The notes: a model not told the origin generated them from the letters alone. DNA of 64,000 bases from Sinanaerobacter sp. ZZT-01 (GCF_035621135.1 NZ_CP141728.1:2046001-2110000); one strand, 5' to 3'. Counted from the first letter of the stretch, positions 33,390 through 42,007 are shown. Program-made: numbers and translations.

Positions 33390-33785
33390 GAAAGATGGAA
33401 ATAAGATAATAAAAAAATCTTTGTATCAAGGATGTAGATAAAAAGTTGAAATTTCAATGAAACGTGAAGGAGGCTTGCGGAAATTGTAAAGGCGTAAAAC
33501 GCATAATTTTCAAATGAATCTAAAAATAAGGTAAAAATATGTACTATTATGGAAATTATGATATAATTACTAATAGAAGTTTCGGGGTGAATAAGCTACA
33601 AAATTTGATTTTCTAATTAAATAATGATGTGCATGAATTACGTGGCGGGGCACTGATAGTGGCAGATCGACTTAGCTGTAATTGCAAAGGCATATAGGTA
33701 GAAAATCTAATATTCCAGCGTTTTTGTAGAATTTTGCTTATTTCCAAATCTAACCACACTATACACCAGATTGGAGCTAACCATT
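33390..33785 (+). promoter_or_regulatory. Long leader before the Hxs locus with extended -10 promoter
   Basis: There is no gene in these 396 bp. An extended -10 element TGATATAAT (33559-33567) has no clear -35. It would give a 5' UTR of about 210 nt before hxsD. The UTR contains a GC-rich stretch (33640-33700, GGCGGGGCACTGATAGTGGC and following) that can fold, standing out from AT-rich flanks. No known riboswitch consensus was recognised. Confidence 0.45.
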
Positions 33786-34142
33786 ATGAACGTAAAACTC
33801 ACAAAAGAAATGTATCCGAAGGAAGCCATCTTAAAAGCGGCATACTTTTTCACCGACAGATATTTTATGTCACTGGATACCGATGAAAGGTATTACTACA
33901 TAGGGATTTCAGAAAAAGAGGGAAACGCAGAGCTTGATATCGACAAGAAGTTTCGAAATGAAGTCATCACGCAGACTGCAAGGTATTGTGTCATGCAGCA
34001 GACTAAGAACATTAGGGAATTAATACTGGGAAGAGCCTTGGCTTCTACCGTTGTTGATGATACGGACACCGGATTTACGGATGACGAAACAATAAATGCA
34101 GAGGATATTTTATTTAATTGGTTTGATCGGTATGATAAATAG
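33786..34142 (+). CDS. hxsD: His-Xaa-Ser system protein HxsD
   Basis: The product has 118 residues. ATG at 33786 is nine bases after GGAG; TTG at 33771 overlaps the site. The segment YPKEAILKAAYFFTDRYFMS and the C-terminal ARYCVMQQTKNIRELILGRA match the small HxsD proteins found with paired radical SAM maturases. HxsD has no known catalytic role and may be a peptide-recognition or chaperone protein for the His-Xaa-Ser precursor. It opens the locus and overlaps the next gene by 11 bp. Confidence 0.85.
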   Translation: MNVKLTKEMYPKEAILKAAYFFTDRYFMSLDTDERYYYIGISEKEGNAELDIDKKFRNEVITQTARYCVMQQTKNIRELILGRALASTVVDDTDTGFTDDETINAEDILFNWFDRYDK

Positions 34143-35169
34143 CATGGTACTCAATGAAGCGTTTCTTATTACCTTATTAATCTATTCGTGTATTTATGTG
34201 ACGGTAACAGATATTCGGCATGGGCTGATCCAAAATAAAGTGATTGCTGGGGCAGGCCTGTTAGGGTTTCTGGCAAATCTTATTTATTATACGGTATTTG
34301 CAGAAGTGTTTTTAATCGCCTTTGTTCTAAATGTCGCAGTAATGGCGGCGATCTCCATTGCCTTTTATGCGCTGCATATTTGGGCGGCCGGGGATAGTAA
34401 GCTGTTGATGCTGGCGGTGTTTCTGATTCCTGCGCGGATTTATTATGAAGGAAATAACGTGACGGCAACCGTCATTATAATGATTTTGATATTTTCAATC
34501 GCCTATATCTATATCATTTTGGAGTCCATTTATTTAGGGATAAAAGAAAAAAACTTCTTTCAATGGAGTGTGTTAAAGACGGACATGCGCCAGATGGTGA
34601 AGCAGTATATCAAGTGCACCTGTCTCGTTACTTCATTTGGGATGGTTCTGCGTTTTCTTATGCCGGAATTTTATGATGCAAACTTAGAACTTGTGATGCT
34701 GCTTAACATGATTCTCATCTTATGGAGCTTTCATTTTAAATTTTTTGACCGGGGCCTGCCGCTCCTTTTGTTGGTGCTTGCAACGGCTGCAAGTTATTTC
34801 TTTCTCCAAAGTACCGCTGTTTCCATCAACCCTAAAATATATTTGGTGGTAATCGTGGTGCTGCTGCTCCGGTTATTCGTAGAAAAATATAACTATAGGA
34901 AGATACCTGCAAATCAGGTGAAAGAAGGAATGGTGCTGGCTTATTCTACCGTTATTTCCTTTCTTCCTTCCACCGTAAAAGGACTGCCGCGTTCTACGAC
35001 AGAGGATATCAGGGCAAGGTTGTCTTTCGTGGAAGCGGAGAGTATAAAAAGGTGGGAAAATTCTAAATACGGACAACCCACGATAGTGATCGTAAGAAAA
35101 ATGCCGTTTGCCGTCTTTATTTCGATGGGAGCGGTACTCTATACCGTCATGAGGATTTTAATTCGATGA
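34132..35169 (+). CDS. Prepilin-peptidase-like (A24) membrane protein of the Hxs locus
   Basis: The product has about 345 residues; ATG at 34132 or 34144 could be the start. It has about eight or nine spans. The two aspartates of A24 aspartic membrane peptidases are present: D27 in TVTDIRHGLIQNKVI and D88 in AAGDSKLLML, the latter in the GDxK motif. A C-terminal soluble domain (about 250-325, KIPANQVKEGMVLAYSTVIS and beyond) is unlike ordinary prepilin peptidases. No pilin or pilus genes are nearby. It probably cleaves or anchors the HxsA precursor or another locus protein. It overlaps both neighbours. Confidence 0.8.
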   Translation: MINSMVLNEAFLITLLIYSCIYVTVTDIRHGLIQNKVIAGAGLLGFLANLIYYTVFAEVFLIAFVLNVAVMAAISIAFYALHIWAAGDSKLLMLAVFLIPARIYYEGNNVTATVIIMILIFSIAYIYIILESIYLGIKEKNFFQWSVLKTDMRQMVKQYIKCTCLVTSFGMVLRFLMPEFYDANLELVMLLNMILILWSFHFKFFDRGLPLLLLVLATAASYFFLQSTAVSINPKIYLVVIVVLLLRLFVEKYNYRKIPANQVKEGMVLAYSTVISFLPSTVKGLPRSTTEDIRARLSFVEAESIKRWENSKYGQPTIVIVRKMPFAVFISMGAVLYTVMRILIR

Positions 35170-36287
35170 AAAGATACATTGAGGACTATCAGGATGCATA
35201 CTATGTGTTCCGGCTGGCGTATTGTCAGGAAGAACATACTGCACTGATGCAAAATGGGTTAAATCACATTTATAAGGATGGAGAGACTTATAAGCTTTAT
35301 ACCTACGATGGGTATATTATGCTTCACCAGGGCGCGGGTGAGTTGTTTGAGAATCACAGCTGTGAAGATGTTTTTTCAATAGACAGCAACGGCATTGTAT
35401 ACGAGCAATATAACGCAAGCTCAGATGACAATGCACTGGTGCTGACGCTGCAATGTAATTCAAACTGTGTCATGTGTCCCTGCAGTGAAAACTCGAGGCG
35501 ACTCAGCCAACGCGCGCATTTGGATGAATTAAAGGAGCTTCTGCGTTATTTTCCGAAATCCCCACGTTATTTAACCATCACAGGCGGAGAGCCGACCTTA
35601 TTAAGAGATGATTTTTTTGGTCTGATGGAATGTTTACAGTATGGCTACGATGAAACTTATTTTTTGCTTTTAACCAACGGCAGGGCGTTTGGTGATTACC
35701 GTTTTACAAATCGTTTTGTGGAGGTATTGCCGGATCAGATTCGTGTAGGCATTCCACTCTACGGGTATAGTGAAGAAACGCATGACGCAATCACACAGGC
35801 ACCGGGCAGTTTCAAACAAACAGTAATCGGCATTCATAATCTCCTGCATTACAATATAGCCGTTGAAATACGGATTGTGCTAACCAAGCTCAATATGGAG
35901 TATATCGATCAGGTTGCAAGATACATCGCAAAGTATTTTCAAGGTGTCCATAGCGTGAATTTTATGGGACTGGAACTGTTAGGCAATGCCGCAAAGAACC
36001 GGGAAACGGTCTGGTTGCCTTATGATGAAATGTTTCGAAAATCAGAAAAGGCAATTCGAATCTTAATTGCTCATGGGATTGATGTTCAATTATTCAACCT
36101 GCCTCTTTGTGCCGTCAAAAAGGAGTATTGGAGCATTTGTGCCAAAAGTATTTCTGATTATAAGGTGAAGTACAGTGAAGAATGTCAGGATTGCGATGTA
36201 AAAGAAATTTGCGGCGGGGTATTTGATAGTACAAAACAGGTTACAAAGTTTAAAGGTACGCCAATAAAGAGGGAAGTCAATTGCTGA
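35166..36287 (+). CDS. hxsC: His-Xaa-Ser system radical SAM maturase HxsC
   Basis: The product has 373 residues. A unique N-terminal domain of about 95 residues precedes a radical SAM core with the cluster motif CNSNCVMC (C-x3-C-x2-C), the ITGGEPTL glycine motif, and a short Cys-rich C-terminus (CQDCDVKEICGG) for an auxiliary cluster. The order and layout match HxsC, one of two maturases that are thought to modify the His-Xaa-Ser repeats of HxsA. The start overlaps the upstream stop (ATGA) and its end overlaps hxsB. Confidence 0.9.
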   Translation: MKRYIEDYQDAYYVFRLAYCQEEHTALMQNGLNHIYKDGETYKLYTYDGYIMLHQGAGELFENHSCEDVFSIDSNGIVYEQYNASSDDNALVLTLQCNSNCVMCPCSENSRRLSQRAHLDELKELLRYFPKSPRYLTITGGEPTLLRDDFFGLMECLQYGYDETYFLLLTNGRAFGDYRFTNRFVEVLPDQIRVGIPLYGYSEETHDAITQAPGSFKQTVIGIHNLLHYNIAVEIRIVLTKLNMEYIDQVARYIAKYFQGVHSVNFMGLELLGNAAKNRETVWLPYDEMFRKSEKAIRILIAHGIDVQLFNLPLCAVKKEYWSICAKSISDYKVKYSEECQDCDVKEICGGVFDSTKQVTKFKGTPIKREVNC

Positions 36288-37693
36288 ATTATTTTAATTT
36301 CAAAAAAATAGGCAGTCAGTATCTAATTACCAATGATACGGGGAAATATCAATTCTTAAGTGAAGAAGTATTTGCTGCGTTTCTTCAGGAAAAGAGCTTG
36401 CCGGAGGAAATCTATCACGAATTAAAGGATAATTTTTTTCTCTACGATGAGCATGAGCATGTTTTTTCGGAAAAGATTAAGTACTATATAAGGGATAACA
36501 AGAATTATCTTTTCAGTGCCACTTCCTTACATATTTTTGTCTTAACGAATGTTTGCAATATGAGTTGTGTGTATTGTCAGGCAAAGGATGATACAAAGAG
36601 TGTTCCTCATAGAATGTCAAAAGAGGTTGCCGAAAAAAGTGTGGATATTGCGCTGTCTTCCCCTTCCCGTTATCTGGGTTTTGAATTTCAGGGCGGAGAA
36701 CCGCTGACAAATTTTGAAGTGCTGAAACACATCATAAACTATACAGAGAAACGGAAGAAAGGCAAAAATATCAGCTATAGTCTTGTCACAAATTTATCGT
36801 TGTTGACACAAGAGATTTTGGATTTTTTAATCGAGCATCATGTCAATATTTCAACTTCGTTAGACGGAGCAAAGGCATTGCATAATAAAAACCGCTCCTT
36901 TCAAAATGGGGGCGACACGTTTGATACGGTAATCGAGAAAATCAAAAAAATTCAAGAGGAGAATTACGAAGTCGGTGCAATTCAAACGACGACGCGTGCG
37001 AGCTTAGGCTGCGCAAAAGAAATTATAGATATATATGTGAGCTGCAAGCAAACCAGTATCTTTATAAGGCCTTTGACTAGGCTGGGAACGGCAGATCGGG
37101 CTTGGGACAAGGTTGGTTATACTGCAGAAGAATTTTTAGCATTTTATGAAGAATGCTTAAGATATATAATCCGACTGAATCAAGAAGGAACGGACATTTG
37201 TGAACGGCATGCGGTGATCTTTCTTAAAAAAATTTTGGATGGGTTTTCTGAAAATTATATGGAGCTCCGCTCTCCTTGCGGGGCGGCAATCGGGCAGATG
37301 GCTTATTTTTATGATGGCAGTGTCTTTACCTGTGACGAGGGGAGAATGCTGTACGAAATGGGAAATCCTGCGTTTCAATTAGGCAGTGTGTTTGAACATA
37401 CCTACGATGACTTAATACAATCCCCGACCTGCAAGACGGTATGTGTCGCCTCTCTTTTAGAGGGGCAGTTAAATTGCTGTGATTGTGTATACCAGCCGTA
37501 TTGCGGGACTTGCCCGGTGATCAATCTGGCACAGGAAAATGACTTGTTTTTCAAGAGTGCACAATCGTTTCGATGCAAGGTATACGGGGGCATGTTAGAT
37601 TGCATCTTCTCTATCTTACAGGAAAACAAACCGGAAGAGAGGAAGGTCTTTTATAAGTGGTTAGGAGTTGAGTGGAATGAAGAGAACGAGTAA
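36281..37693 (+). CDS. hxsB: His-Xaa-Ser system radical SAM maturase HxsB
   Basis: The product has 470 residues, with TTG at 36281 after AAAGAGGGAAG. It has an N-terminal peptide-binding-like region, a radical SAM core with CNMSCVYC and FQGGEPLTNF, and a SPASM-type C-terminal domain with cysteines in SPCGAA, FTCDE, CCDCVYQPYCGTCPV and FRCKVY for auxiliary [4Fe-4S] clusters. It belongs to the anaerobic sulfatase-maturase-like group used for peptide modification. It is translationally coupled to hxsC, so the two enzymes probably act in sequence or as a pair on one substrate. Confidence 0.92.
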   Translation: MLNYFNFKKIGSQYLITNDTGKYQFLSEEVFAAFLQEKSLPEEIYHELKDNFFLYDEHEHVFSEKIKYYIRDNKNYLFSATSLHIFVLTNVCNMSCVYCQAKDDTKSVPHRMSKEVAEKSVDIALSSPSRYLGFEFQGGEPLTNFEVLKHIINYTEKRKKGKNISYSLVTNLSLLTQEILDFLIEHHVNISTSLDGAKALHNKNRSFQNGGDTFDTVIEKIKKIQEENYEVGAIQTTTRASLGCAKEIIDIYVSCKQTSIFIRPLTRLGTADRAWDKVGYTAEEFLAFYEECLRYIIRLNQEGTDICERHAVIFLKKILDGFSENYMELRSPCGAAIGQMAYFYDGSVFTCDEGRMLYEMGNPAFQLGSVFEHTYDDLIQSPTCKTVCVASLLEGQLNCCDCVYQPYCGTCPVINLAQENDLFFKSAQSFRCKVYGGMLDCIFSILQENKPEERKVFYKWLGVEWNEENE

Positions 37694-38570
37694 AGTGGTA
37701 AATACTTTAAAAGTACTGGGTGCGCTATTTCTATTCGTCATTGTAGTTTCTTTGTTGAGTACGCTCAATACGCCGACGTTAGAGCAGCTGAATGCGGAAC
37801 TTGTATCTACGAGATATTTGGAACTGCCCTCGGGTACCTATGCAGGGGATACCGCACTGGGTACTTTAACCGGAAACGGCACATTCTATTTCGATACCGG
37901 TGAGCGTTACCAAGGCGAGTGGAGCTTGAATGAACTGTCGGGTGATGGCAAATTTACATATACGACTGGAACCTATGAGGGAAGTTTTGTGCAGTCCAAA
38001 AGAGAGGGGGAGGGAACCTTCACTTGGTCTGACGGAGCGGTATATGCAGGTGCTTGGAGCAGCGACAAGCTGTCTGGGGATGGGAAATTGACCTCTGGTG
38101 AAACCGTATATGAAGGAACGTTTGAAGAGAACAAATTTATCGAAGGCGATATTACGATTGCGGGTAAAACAGGTACCTATCAATTAACAGCTGAAAAAGG
38201 TGGCTTGACCGATACCATTCATATCGAATTTACTTCTGGGACAAGGTATGCCGGTGAATATTCAGGCGCAGTATTATCTGGAAAAGGAACGATGACCTTT
38301 GACGGTGTGGGAAAATACGCCGGGTCTTTTTCAAATGGGAAAAGAGAAGGGGAAGGGGTATTCACTTGGTCCGATGGTGCGGAGTACACAGGGGCATGGA
38401 GCGCGGATTCGATGAACGGAGAGGGAGTCTACAAGTTTGACAGCGCAACTTATATCAAAGGCCAATTTGTAAACGGCACGTTAAACGGAACCTACACCTA
38501 CCATAATTCAAAGGGAAATTATACGACGCAGTGGACGAATGGCAGATGTACAAAGATTGAAAAGGAGTAA
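37677..38570 (+). CDS. Membrane-anchored MORN-repeat protein
   Basis: The product has 297 residues. ATG at 37677 is ten bases after AGGAG and lies inside the 3' end of hxsB. One N-terminal span (VLGALFLFVIVVSLLSTL) anchors about nine MORN repeats of the form YxGxWxxxKxxGxGxxxW, for example YAGAWSSDKLSGDGKLTSG and YTGAWSADSMNGEGVYKF. MORN repeats make extended beta ribbons that bind lipid or protein. Lying between the maturases and the substrate, it may be a membrane scaffold for display or export of modified HxsA. This is inference. Confidence 0.88.
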   Translation: MKRTSKVVNTLKVLGALFLFVIVVSLLSTLNTPTLEQLNAELVSTRYLELPSGTYAGDTALGTLTGNGTFYFDTGERYQGEWSLNELSGDGKFTYTTGTYEGSFVQSKREGEGTFTWSDGAVYAGAWSSDKLSGDGKLTSGETVYEGTFEENKFIEGDITIAGKTGTYQLTAEKGGLTDTIHIEFTSGTRYAGEYSGAVLSGKGTMTFDGVGKYAGSFSNGKREGEGVFTWSDGAEYTGAWSADSMNGEGVYKFDSATYIKGQFVNGTLNGTYTYHNSKGNYTTQWTNGRCTKIEKE

Positions 38571-38576
38571 GGAAAA

Positions 38577-39023
38577 GTGAGTGAAAAGCTGTTACCTGAG
38601 ATCAAAAAATCAATTGAAGATTTTCTTTTCGAGGAAGAAGGAAACATTACAAGAAACAAGGTGATTACGATCGGCTCCATGGTTCTGATTATGGGTGTGA
38701 TTCTGGGAACAGAGGCGTTTGCAGCACACAGTTCTCACAGGTCGCATAGCTCCCATAGCTCGCATCGTTCGCATAGCTCGGGATCGGGAGGGCATTCCTC
38801 TCATGTTTCGCACGTTTCCCACACCTCACACGTTTCAGGCTCAGGAGGCTCTCACAGCTCCCATAGCAGTGCGGCAACGTCACACTCTAATGTCGTACCG
38901 GTTGACCCGATGCCTTCTATGTCTGGTGTGGCACTGAAAACGCCGCCGGCAAGCGAAGCTACGGCGATGGCCGATCCGATTGCAACAAGCTTTGTTTTGC
39001 CGGATACCCCGAAGGTAAAATAA
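38577..39023 (+). CDS. hxsA: His-Xaa-Ser repeat peptide precursor HxsA
   Basis: The product has 148 residues, with GTG at 38577 after AAGGAGTAAGG. An N-terminal leader (IKKSIEDFLFEEEGNITRNK) is followed by one hydrophobic span ending AFA at residue 49. A region at 51-98 then holds thirteen His-Xaa-Ser triplets (AHSSHRSHSSHSSHRSHSS and HVSHVSHTSHVS), broken by SGSGG linkers. The tail is P/A/T-rich. This is the presumed substrate of the two radical SAM enzymes. The leader-span-repeat layout suggests export with the repeats outside the membrane. The mature modification is unknown. Confidence 0.92.
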   Translation: MSEKLLPEIKKSIEDFLFEEEGNITRNKVITIGSMVLIMGVILGTEAFAAHSSHRSHSSHSSHRSHSSGSGGHSSHVSHVSHTSHVSGSGGSHSSHSSAATSHSNVVPVDPMPSMSGVALKTPPASEATAMADPIATSFVLPDTPKVK

Positions 39024-39075
39024 GACCTAGAAGTAGATGAACCGCAAAAATTGTAAGGGAGGAAGGGAGCGTATT

Positions 39076-39846
39076 ATGAAGACGGCAGTGAGCAGAGTAT
39101 ATACACTTTTTCATGCTTGTTTACCGGAGAACGAACAAGTGCAAAAAAGACTATATTTAAATGAGATTTTAGAATCACAGGAATACATAAAATTAAAGGA
39201 ATATGAGCCGTTTTATCCGTATTTTGACACTTTCTTTTCAAAGGAAAAATTATTGGAGTATGGAGCTGCGCAATTAAGTGAGCAGAGAAAGACAATTCCG
39301 AACGTTATTCCTGCCATTGAAACGCTGTTTCATGCAATCTGTTTTGGAAATGCGATGGAATTAACAGAAAGGGATATACCGGACTTTTCTTCCGCAGCAT
39401 CATTAAAGCGTTTCTCTGCGAAGCTGAAGATAGAGCAAGAGCATAAAAATATAACGAATATAACAAAGAATCACTTTATGGATATCTTTTCAGAAAAGAC
39501 GGTAACAAATCCGACAGAAGCCTTAAAAGCAATTACAGTAGAGGATATAAAAAATCTTGTCGAAGCAATGAAAAGAAATCTGGGGCAATGCACTTATTGT
39601 ATAAAGCAAACAGACCTCATTGCCATCCAAAACGAATATGATGAAAAAGTTTCTGCAATCAAGGAGAAGCTGGCAGGCATAAAGAGAACAAAAAGAGCGT
39701 TGCAATTGAAAAAGCTTGCAGCGGTTGGGCTGGTAATCCTTCTTTTAACTCTTATAAATTCTTTCGAATTATTGAGTCTGGGAGCTGGTACATTGGCAAC
39801 CTTGTTGTCTGCGGGGTTAACAGTACTCTATTTTTTGATTGGGTAA
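39076..39846 (+). CDS. Hypothetical two-span membrane protein of the Hxs locus
   Basis: The product has 256 residues; ATG at 39076 lies behind GGAGGAAGGGAG. A helical cytosolic region (1-215) includes a coiled coil near 190-215 (NEYDEKVSAIKEKLAGIKRT). Two closely spaced C-terminal spans follow (LAAVGLVILLLTLINSF and LATLLSAGLTVLYFLIG). A C-x2-C pair (GQCTYCIKQ) precedes the coil. No family was recognised. The gene lies 53 bp after hxsA on the same strand and is followed by a gene 11 bp later, so it belongs to the transcript. Confidence 0.75.
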   Translation: MKTAVSRVYTLFHACLPENEQVQKRLYLNEILESQEYIKLKEYEPFYPYFDTFFSKEKLLEYGAAQLSEQRKTIPNVIPAIETLFHAICFGNAMELTERDIPDFSSAASLKRFSAKLKIEQEHKNITNITKNHFMDIFSEKTVTNPTEALKAITVEDIKNLVEAMKRNLGQCTYCIKQTDLIAIQNEYDEKVSAIKEKLAGIKRTKRALQLKKLAAVGLVILLLTLINSFELLSLGAGTLATLLSAGLTVLYFLIG

Positions 39847-39856
39847 GGGGGACAAT

Positions 39857-40906
39857 ATGGCGACAGGAAAAAGTCTTGCAGAGTATATAAAAGAACAAGA
39901 GGACGATTTTCAGGAAAAAAACACGAAGATGGAAAAAAGAAAGACAAGTTTTCAGAAGAAAAGCATTATTTTTGGAAGTGTTTTTTTAGCGTTGCTCATT
40001 GTCCTATTTGTCATTGATTTTAATACCAGAGATCGTTCTTATGAGGCGTTGAAGAATACAAGGGTGACAGATCCGAACGGAATGGCTGAAATCGCGACAT
40101 CCTCAGAATTGCTGGGGCATACGGATTTATATGAAAAATATGAAGCTGCGTGCTTGGGGAATAAAGGCTCTCACGCAATGAATTATGGATTGCTGGCTGA
40201 GAACCGGTATGGCTATACATCAATGAACGGGCAGAAGGAAACGGTATTAAATGTGAAAGGCAAAGAAACGATTCTTTCGAAAAAGCCAATTTCACAAATA
40301 AACATTACAAGCGATAGCGTGATTTATCGGGGTGCTGATAAAAAGCTATATAGGAGCAGGCATGACGGCTCAAAAAAAACGGTCATAGTAGAAGATAAAG
40401 TGGGGACTGTCCTTTCAGTGGGGCAGGATATTTATTTTGTAAATTACACAAAAGGAAATAACCTGTATCAATATCATTTAACGGAGGAGAAGTCCGTTTG
40501 CGTATTGAAAGAAGACATTAAGACTTTTACCGTTGCCGCGGATACCGTATTGTATTTGGATTATGAGAATTGTCTTCATTCGGTTTCCTTGGATGGCGTG
40601 CCGCATTGGACTTTAGAGCAGGTAGATAAATTCTATTTTAACGGTAGAATCTTTGTACAAAATAATGATAAAGTCATTTCCTTTAACTTGAATAAGCATG
40701 ATCCCAAAGATGTGGTGTCCGGCGTTTCGGAGCTGCTGGGTGTCGATGCGGAGACTGTTTATTACTCAGTAAAAAACAAAGTCTATGCTTATAATATGGG
40801 TGCGGATAAGACAACAGAGCTTCCGTATTCTTTTGATTATTTTAAAGGTGTTTATAAAATAGATGGGAAAATCATAGTTTTGGGCGGAACGATCAGTGAA
40901 ACTTAG
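39857..40906 (+). CDS. Membrane-anchored beta-propeller-like (DUF5050-type) protein
   Basis: The product has 349 residues; ATG at 39857 follows AAGGGGGAC. A charged cytosolic N-terminus and one span (IIFGSVFLALLIVLFVIDF) lead to an extracytoplasmic domain with repeated strands such as ITSDSVIYRGADKKLYRSRH, GQDIYFVNYTKGNNLYQY and NDKVISFNLNKH. These resemble DUF5050 or six-bladed propeller repeats. It probably binds a ligand or peptide at the surface. It is the second of three genes after hxsA. Confidence 0.75.
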   Translation: MATGKSLAEYIKEQEDDFQEKNTKMEKRKTSFQKKSIIFGSVFLALLIVLFVIDFNTRDRSYEALKNTRVTDPNGMAEIATSSELLGHTDLYEKYEAACLGNKGSHAMNYGLLAENRYGYTSMNGQKETVLNVKGKETILSKKPISQINITSDSVIYRGADKKLYRSRHDGSKKTVIVEDKVGTVLSVGQDIYFVNYTKGNNLYQYHLTEEKSVCVLKEDIKTFTVAADTVLYLDYENCLHSVSLDGVPHWTLEQVDKFYFNGRIFVQNNDKVISFNLNKHDPKDVVSGVSELLGVDAETVYYSVKNKVYAYNMGADKTTELPYSFDYFKGVYKIDGKIIVLGGTISET

Positions 40907-40929
40907 TGGGGGTAAGGAGGAACCGGGCA

Positions 40930-41715
40930 ATGGCTGAGAAAAAGGGGATTGATTGGATTGTTGGAAAAGGGCATGAACTGGCTGAGAGACTGGATGGTGA
41001 GACCTTCCATACCGCTGAAAAAAAAGAGAAAAAGGATCCTAAAGGATGGAAAGCATATACCTTCAACTACCATAAATATTATGGGCTTGACGAAATCAGC
41101 ATGGCGTTTGCACAGGACTGGGGCAATGCAACAAAGCATTTATACCGTGGGCATGTTGAAAAAAATATCGCACAATATGGGGAGGAATACGTAAATAAAA
41201 TAAGGGAGTTAAAGGAGATAGAAGATAAGGATGCTGCGGTATTTTCAATGATTTATGTATTGAACCCGAATGCGCCACTTTGTTTTAAGGGAACGCTGTA
41301 TCCGGATTTAAAGGGCTTGGGGGAAGCGATGCAGGCACAGACACCAAATCAAGATGCAGATATATACCAGTTGCTTTCGAGCGGATGCTTGAAAAAATAT
41401 GTAGATCAAACGGAATATGACGAAAGATTCAAAGAAGCGGTTTCTGCAATCACACAAAAAATAATGGAGAAGGAAGATGCGTTTTATTTTGCGCTTATGT
41501 ACTTGCTTTGTCCAGTGCTTGGGTTTGAGTATAAAGGAAAACAATATGCGAGTTTAGAATCCTTTGTTGCGGACTTGGAAAAAAATGAGGAAGAACAACT
41601 CGCTAAAGCATGCAGCGAATTGGTGTCCGATAAACGATTTCTCATGTGGATTTATTCACTGGGCTATAAAAAGTCCGTCACTGATTGGATGAATACCTAC
41701 GAAAAAGTAGTGTGA
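40930..41715 (+). CDS. Hypothetical soluble protein, last gene of the Hxs run
   Basis: The product has 261 residues; ATG at 40930 lies nine bases after GGAGG. It is helical and cytosolic, with no membrane span. An internal duplication is visible: ALCFKGTLYPDLKGLGEAM resembles GFEYKGKQYASLESFVADL in a second copy some 80 residues later. This FKGxxYxxLxxxxxxx pattern may be a repeated small module. No family was recognised. The CRISPR leader relic starts only 10 bp after its stop. Confidence 0.75.
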   Translation: MAEKKGIDWIVGKGHELAERLDGETFHTAEKKEKKDPKGWKAYTFNYHKYYGLDEISMAFAQDWGNATKHLYRGHVEKNIAQYGEEYVNKIRELKEIEDKDAAVFSMIYVLNPNAPLCFKGTLYPDLKGLGEAMQAQTPNQDADIYQLLSSGCLKKYVDQTEYDERFKEAVSAITQKIMEKEDAFYFALMYLLCPVLGFEYKGKQYASLESFVADLEKNEEEQLAKACSELVSDKRFLMWIYSLGYKKSVTDWMNTYEKVV

Positions 41716-41724
41716 AGCAATCGA

Positions 41725-41798
41725 TGCGGATGCCAAGTTAACAGAAAATTCCGGGAGATTCGCACCAAGATTAAATGTAAAAAAATACTTATTTTGCA
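41725..41798 (+). repeat. Shortened CRISPR leader of array 1
   Basis: This segment matches the leaders at 44265-44421 and 46702-46858 at both ends but lacks about 83 bp in the middle. The missing part lies between two CTTAT direct repeats, as expected of a deletion. It also has several base changes, so promoter and integration functions may be damaged. Confidence 0.8.
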
Positions 41799-41899
41799 GT
41801 CGCTCTCCGTAAGGAGGGCGTGGATTGAAATTATTCCAAGTTGCTTGCACTCTTGCACTATCAGAGGTCGCTCTCCGCAAGGAGGGCGTGGATTGAAAA
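41799..41899 (+). CRISPR. CRISPR array 1, two repeats, one spacer
   Basis: Two 33-nt repeats (41799-41831 and 41867-41899) frame one 35-nt spacer. The repeat begins GTCGCTCTCCGYAAGGAGGG and ends CGTGGATTGAAAT. The first copy has CGTAAG and the second CGCAAG with a changed last base. The repeat style (GTCGCTC to GTGGATTGAAAT) is that of subtype I-C. This is a decayed array; no cas genes lie in the window. Confidence 0.95.
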
Positions 41900-42007
41900 A
41901 TATATATGATATGTTATGTTATACTTAAGGCGTGTAGATGCTTATCTTTCAAATAAAGAGGATTAATCGAAATCTTAGCCTCAGGAATAGGGTTATGAGG
42001 CTGTAAA

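Noticed and set aside
33600-33780. GEMM-I (c-di-GMP-I) or other known riboswitch in the hxsD leader
   Set aside because: A GCAAAGG-like fragment is present but the paired P1b/P2 signature and GAAA tetraloop are missing.
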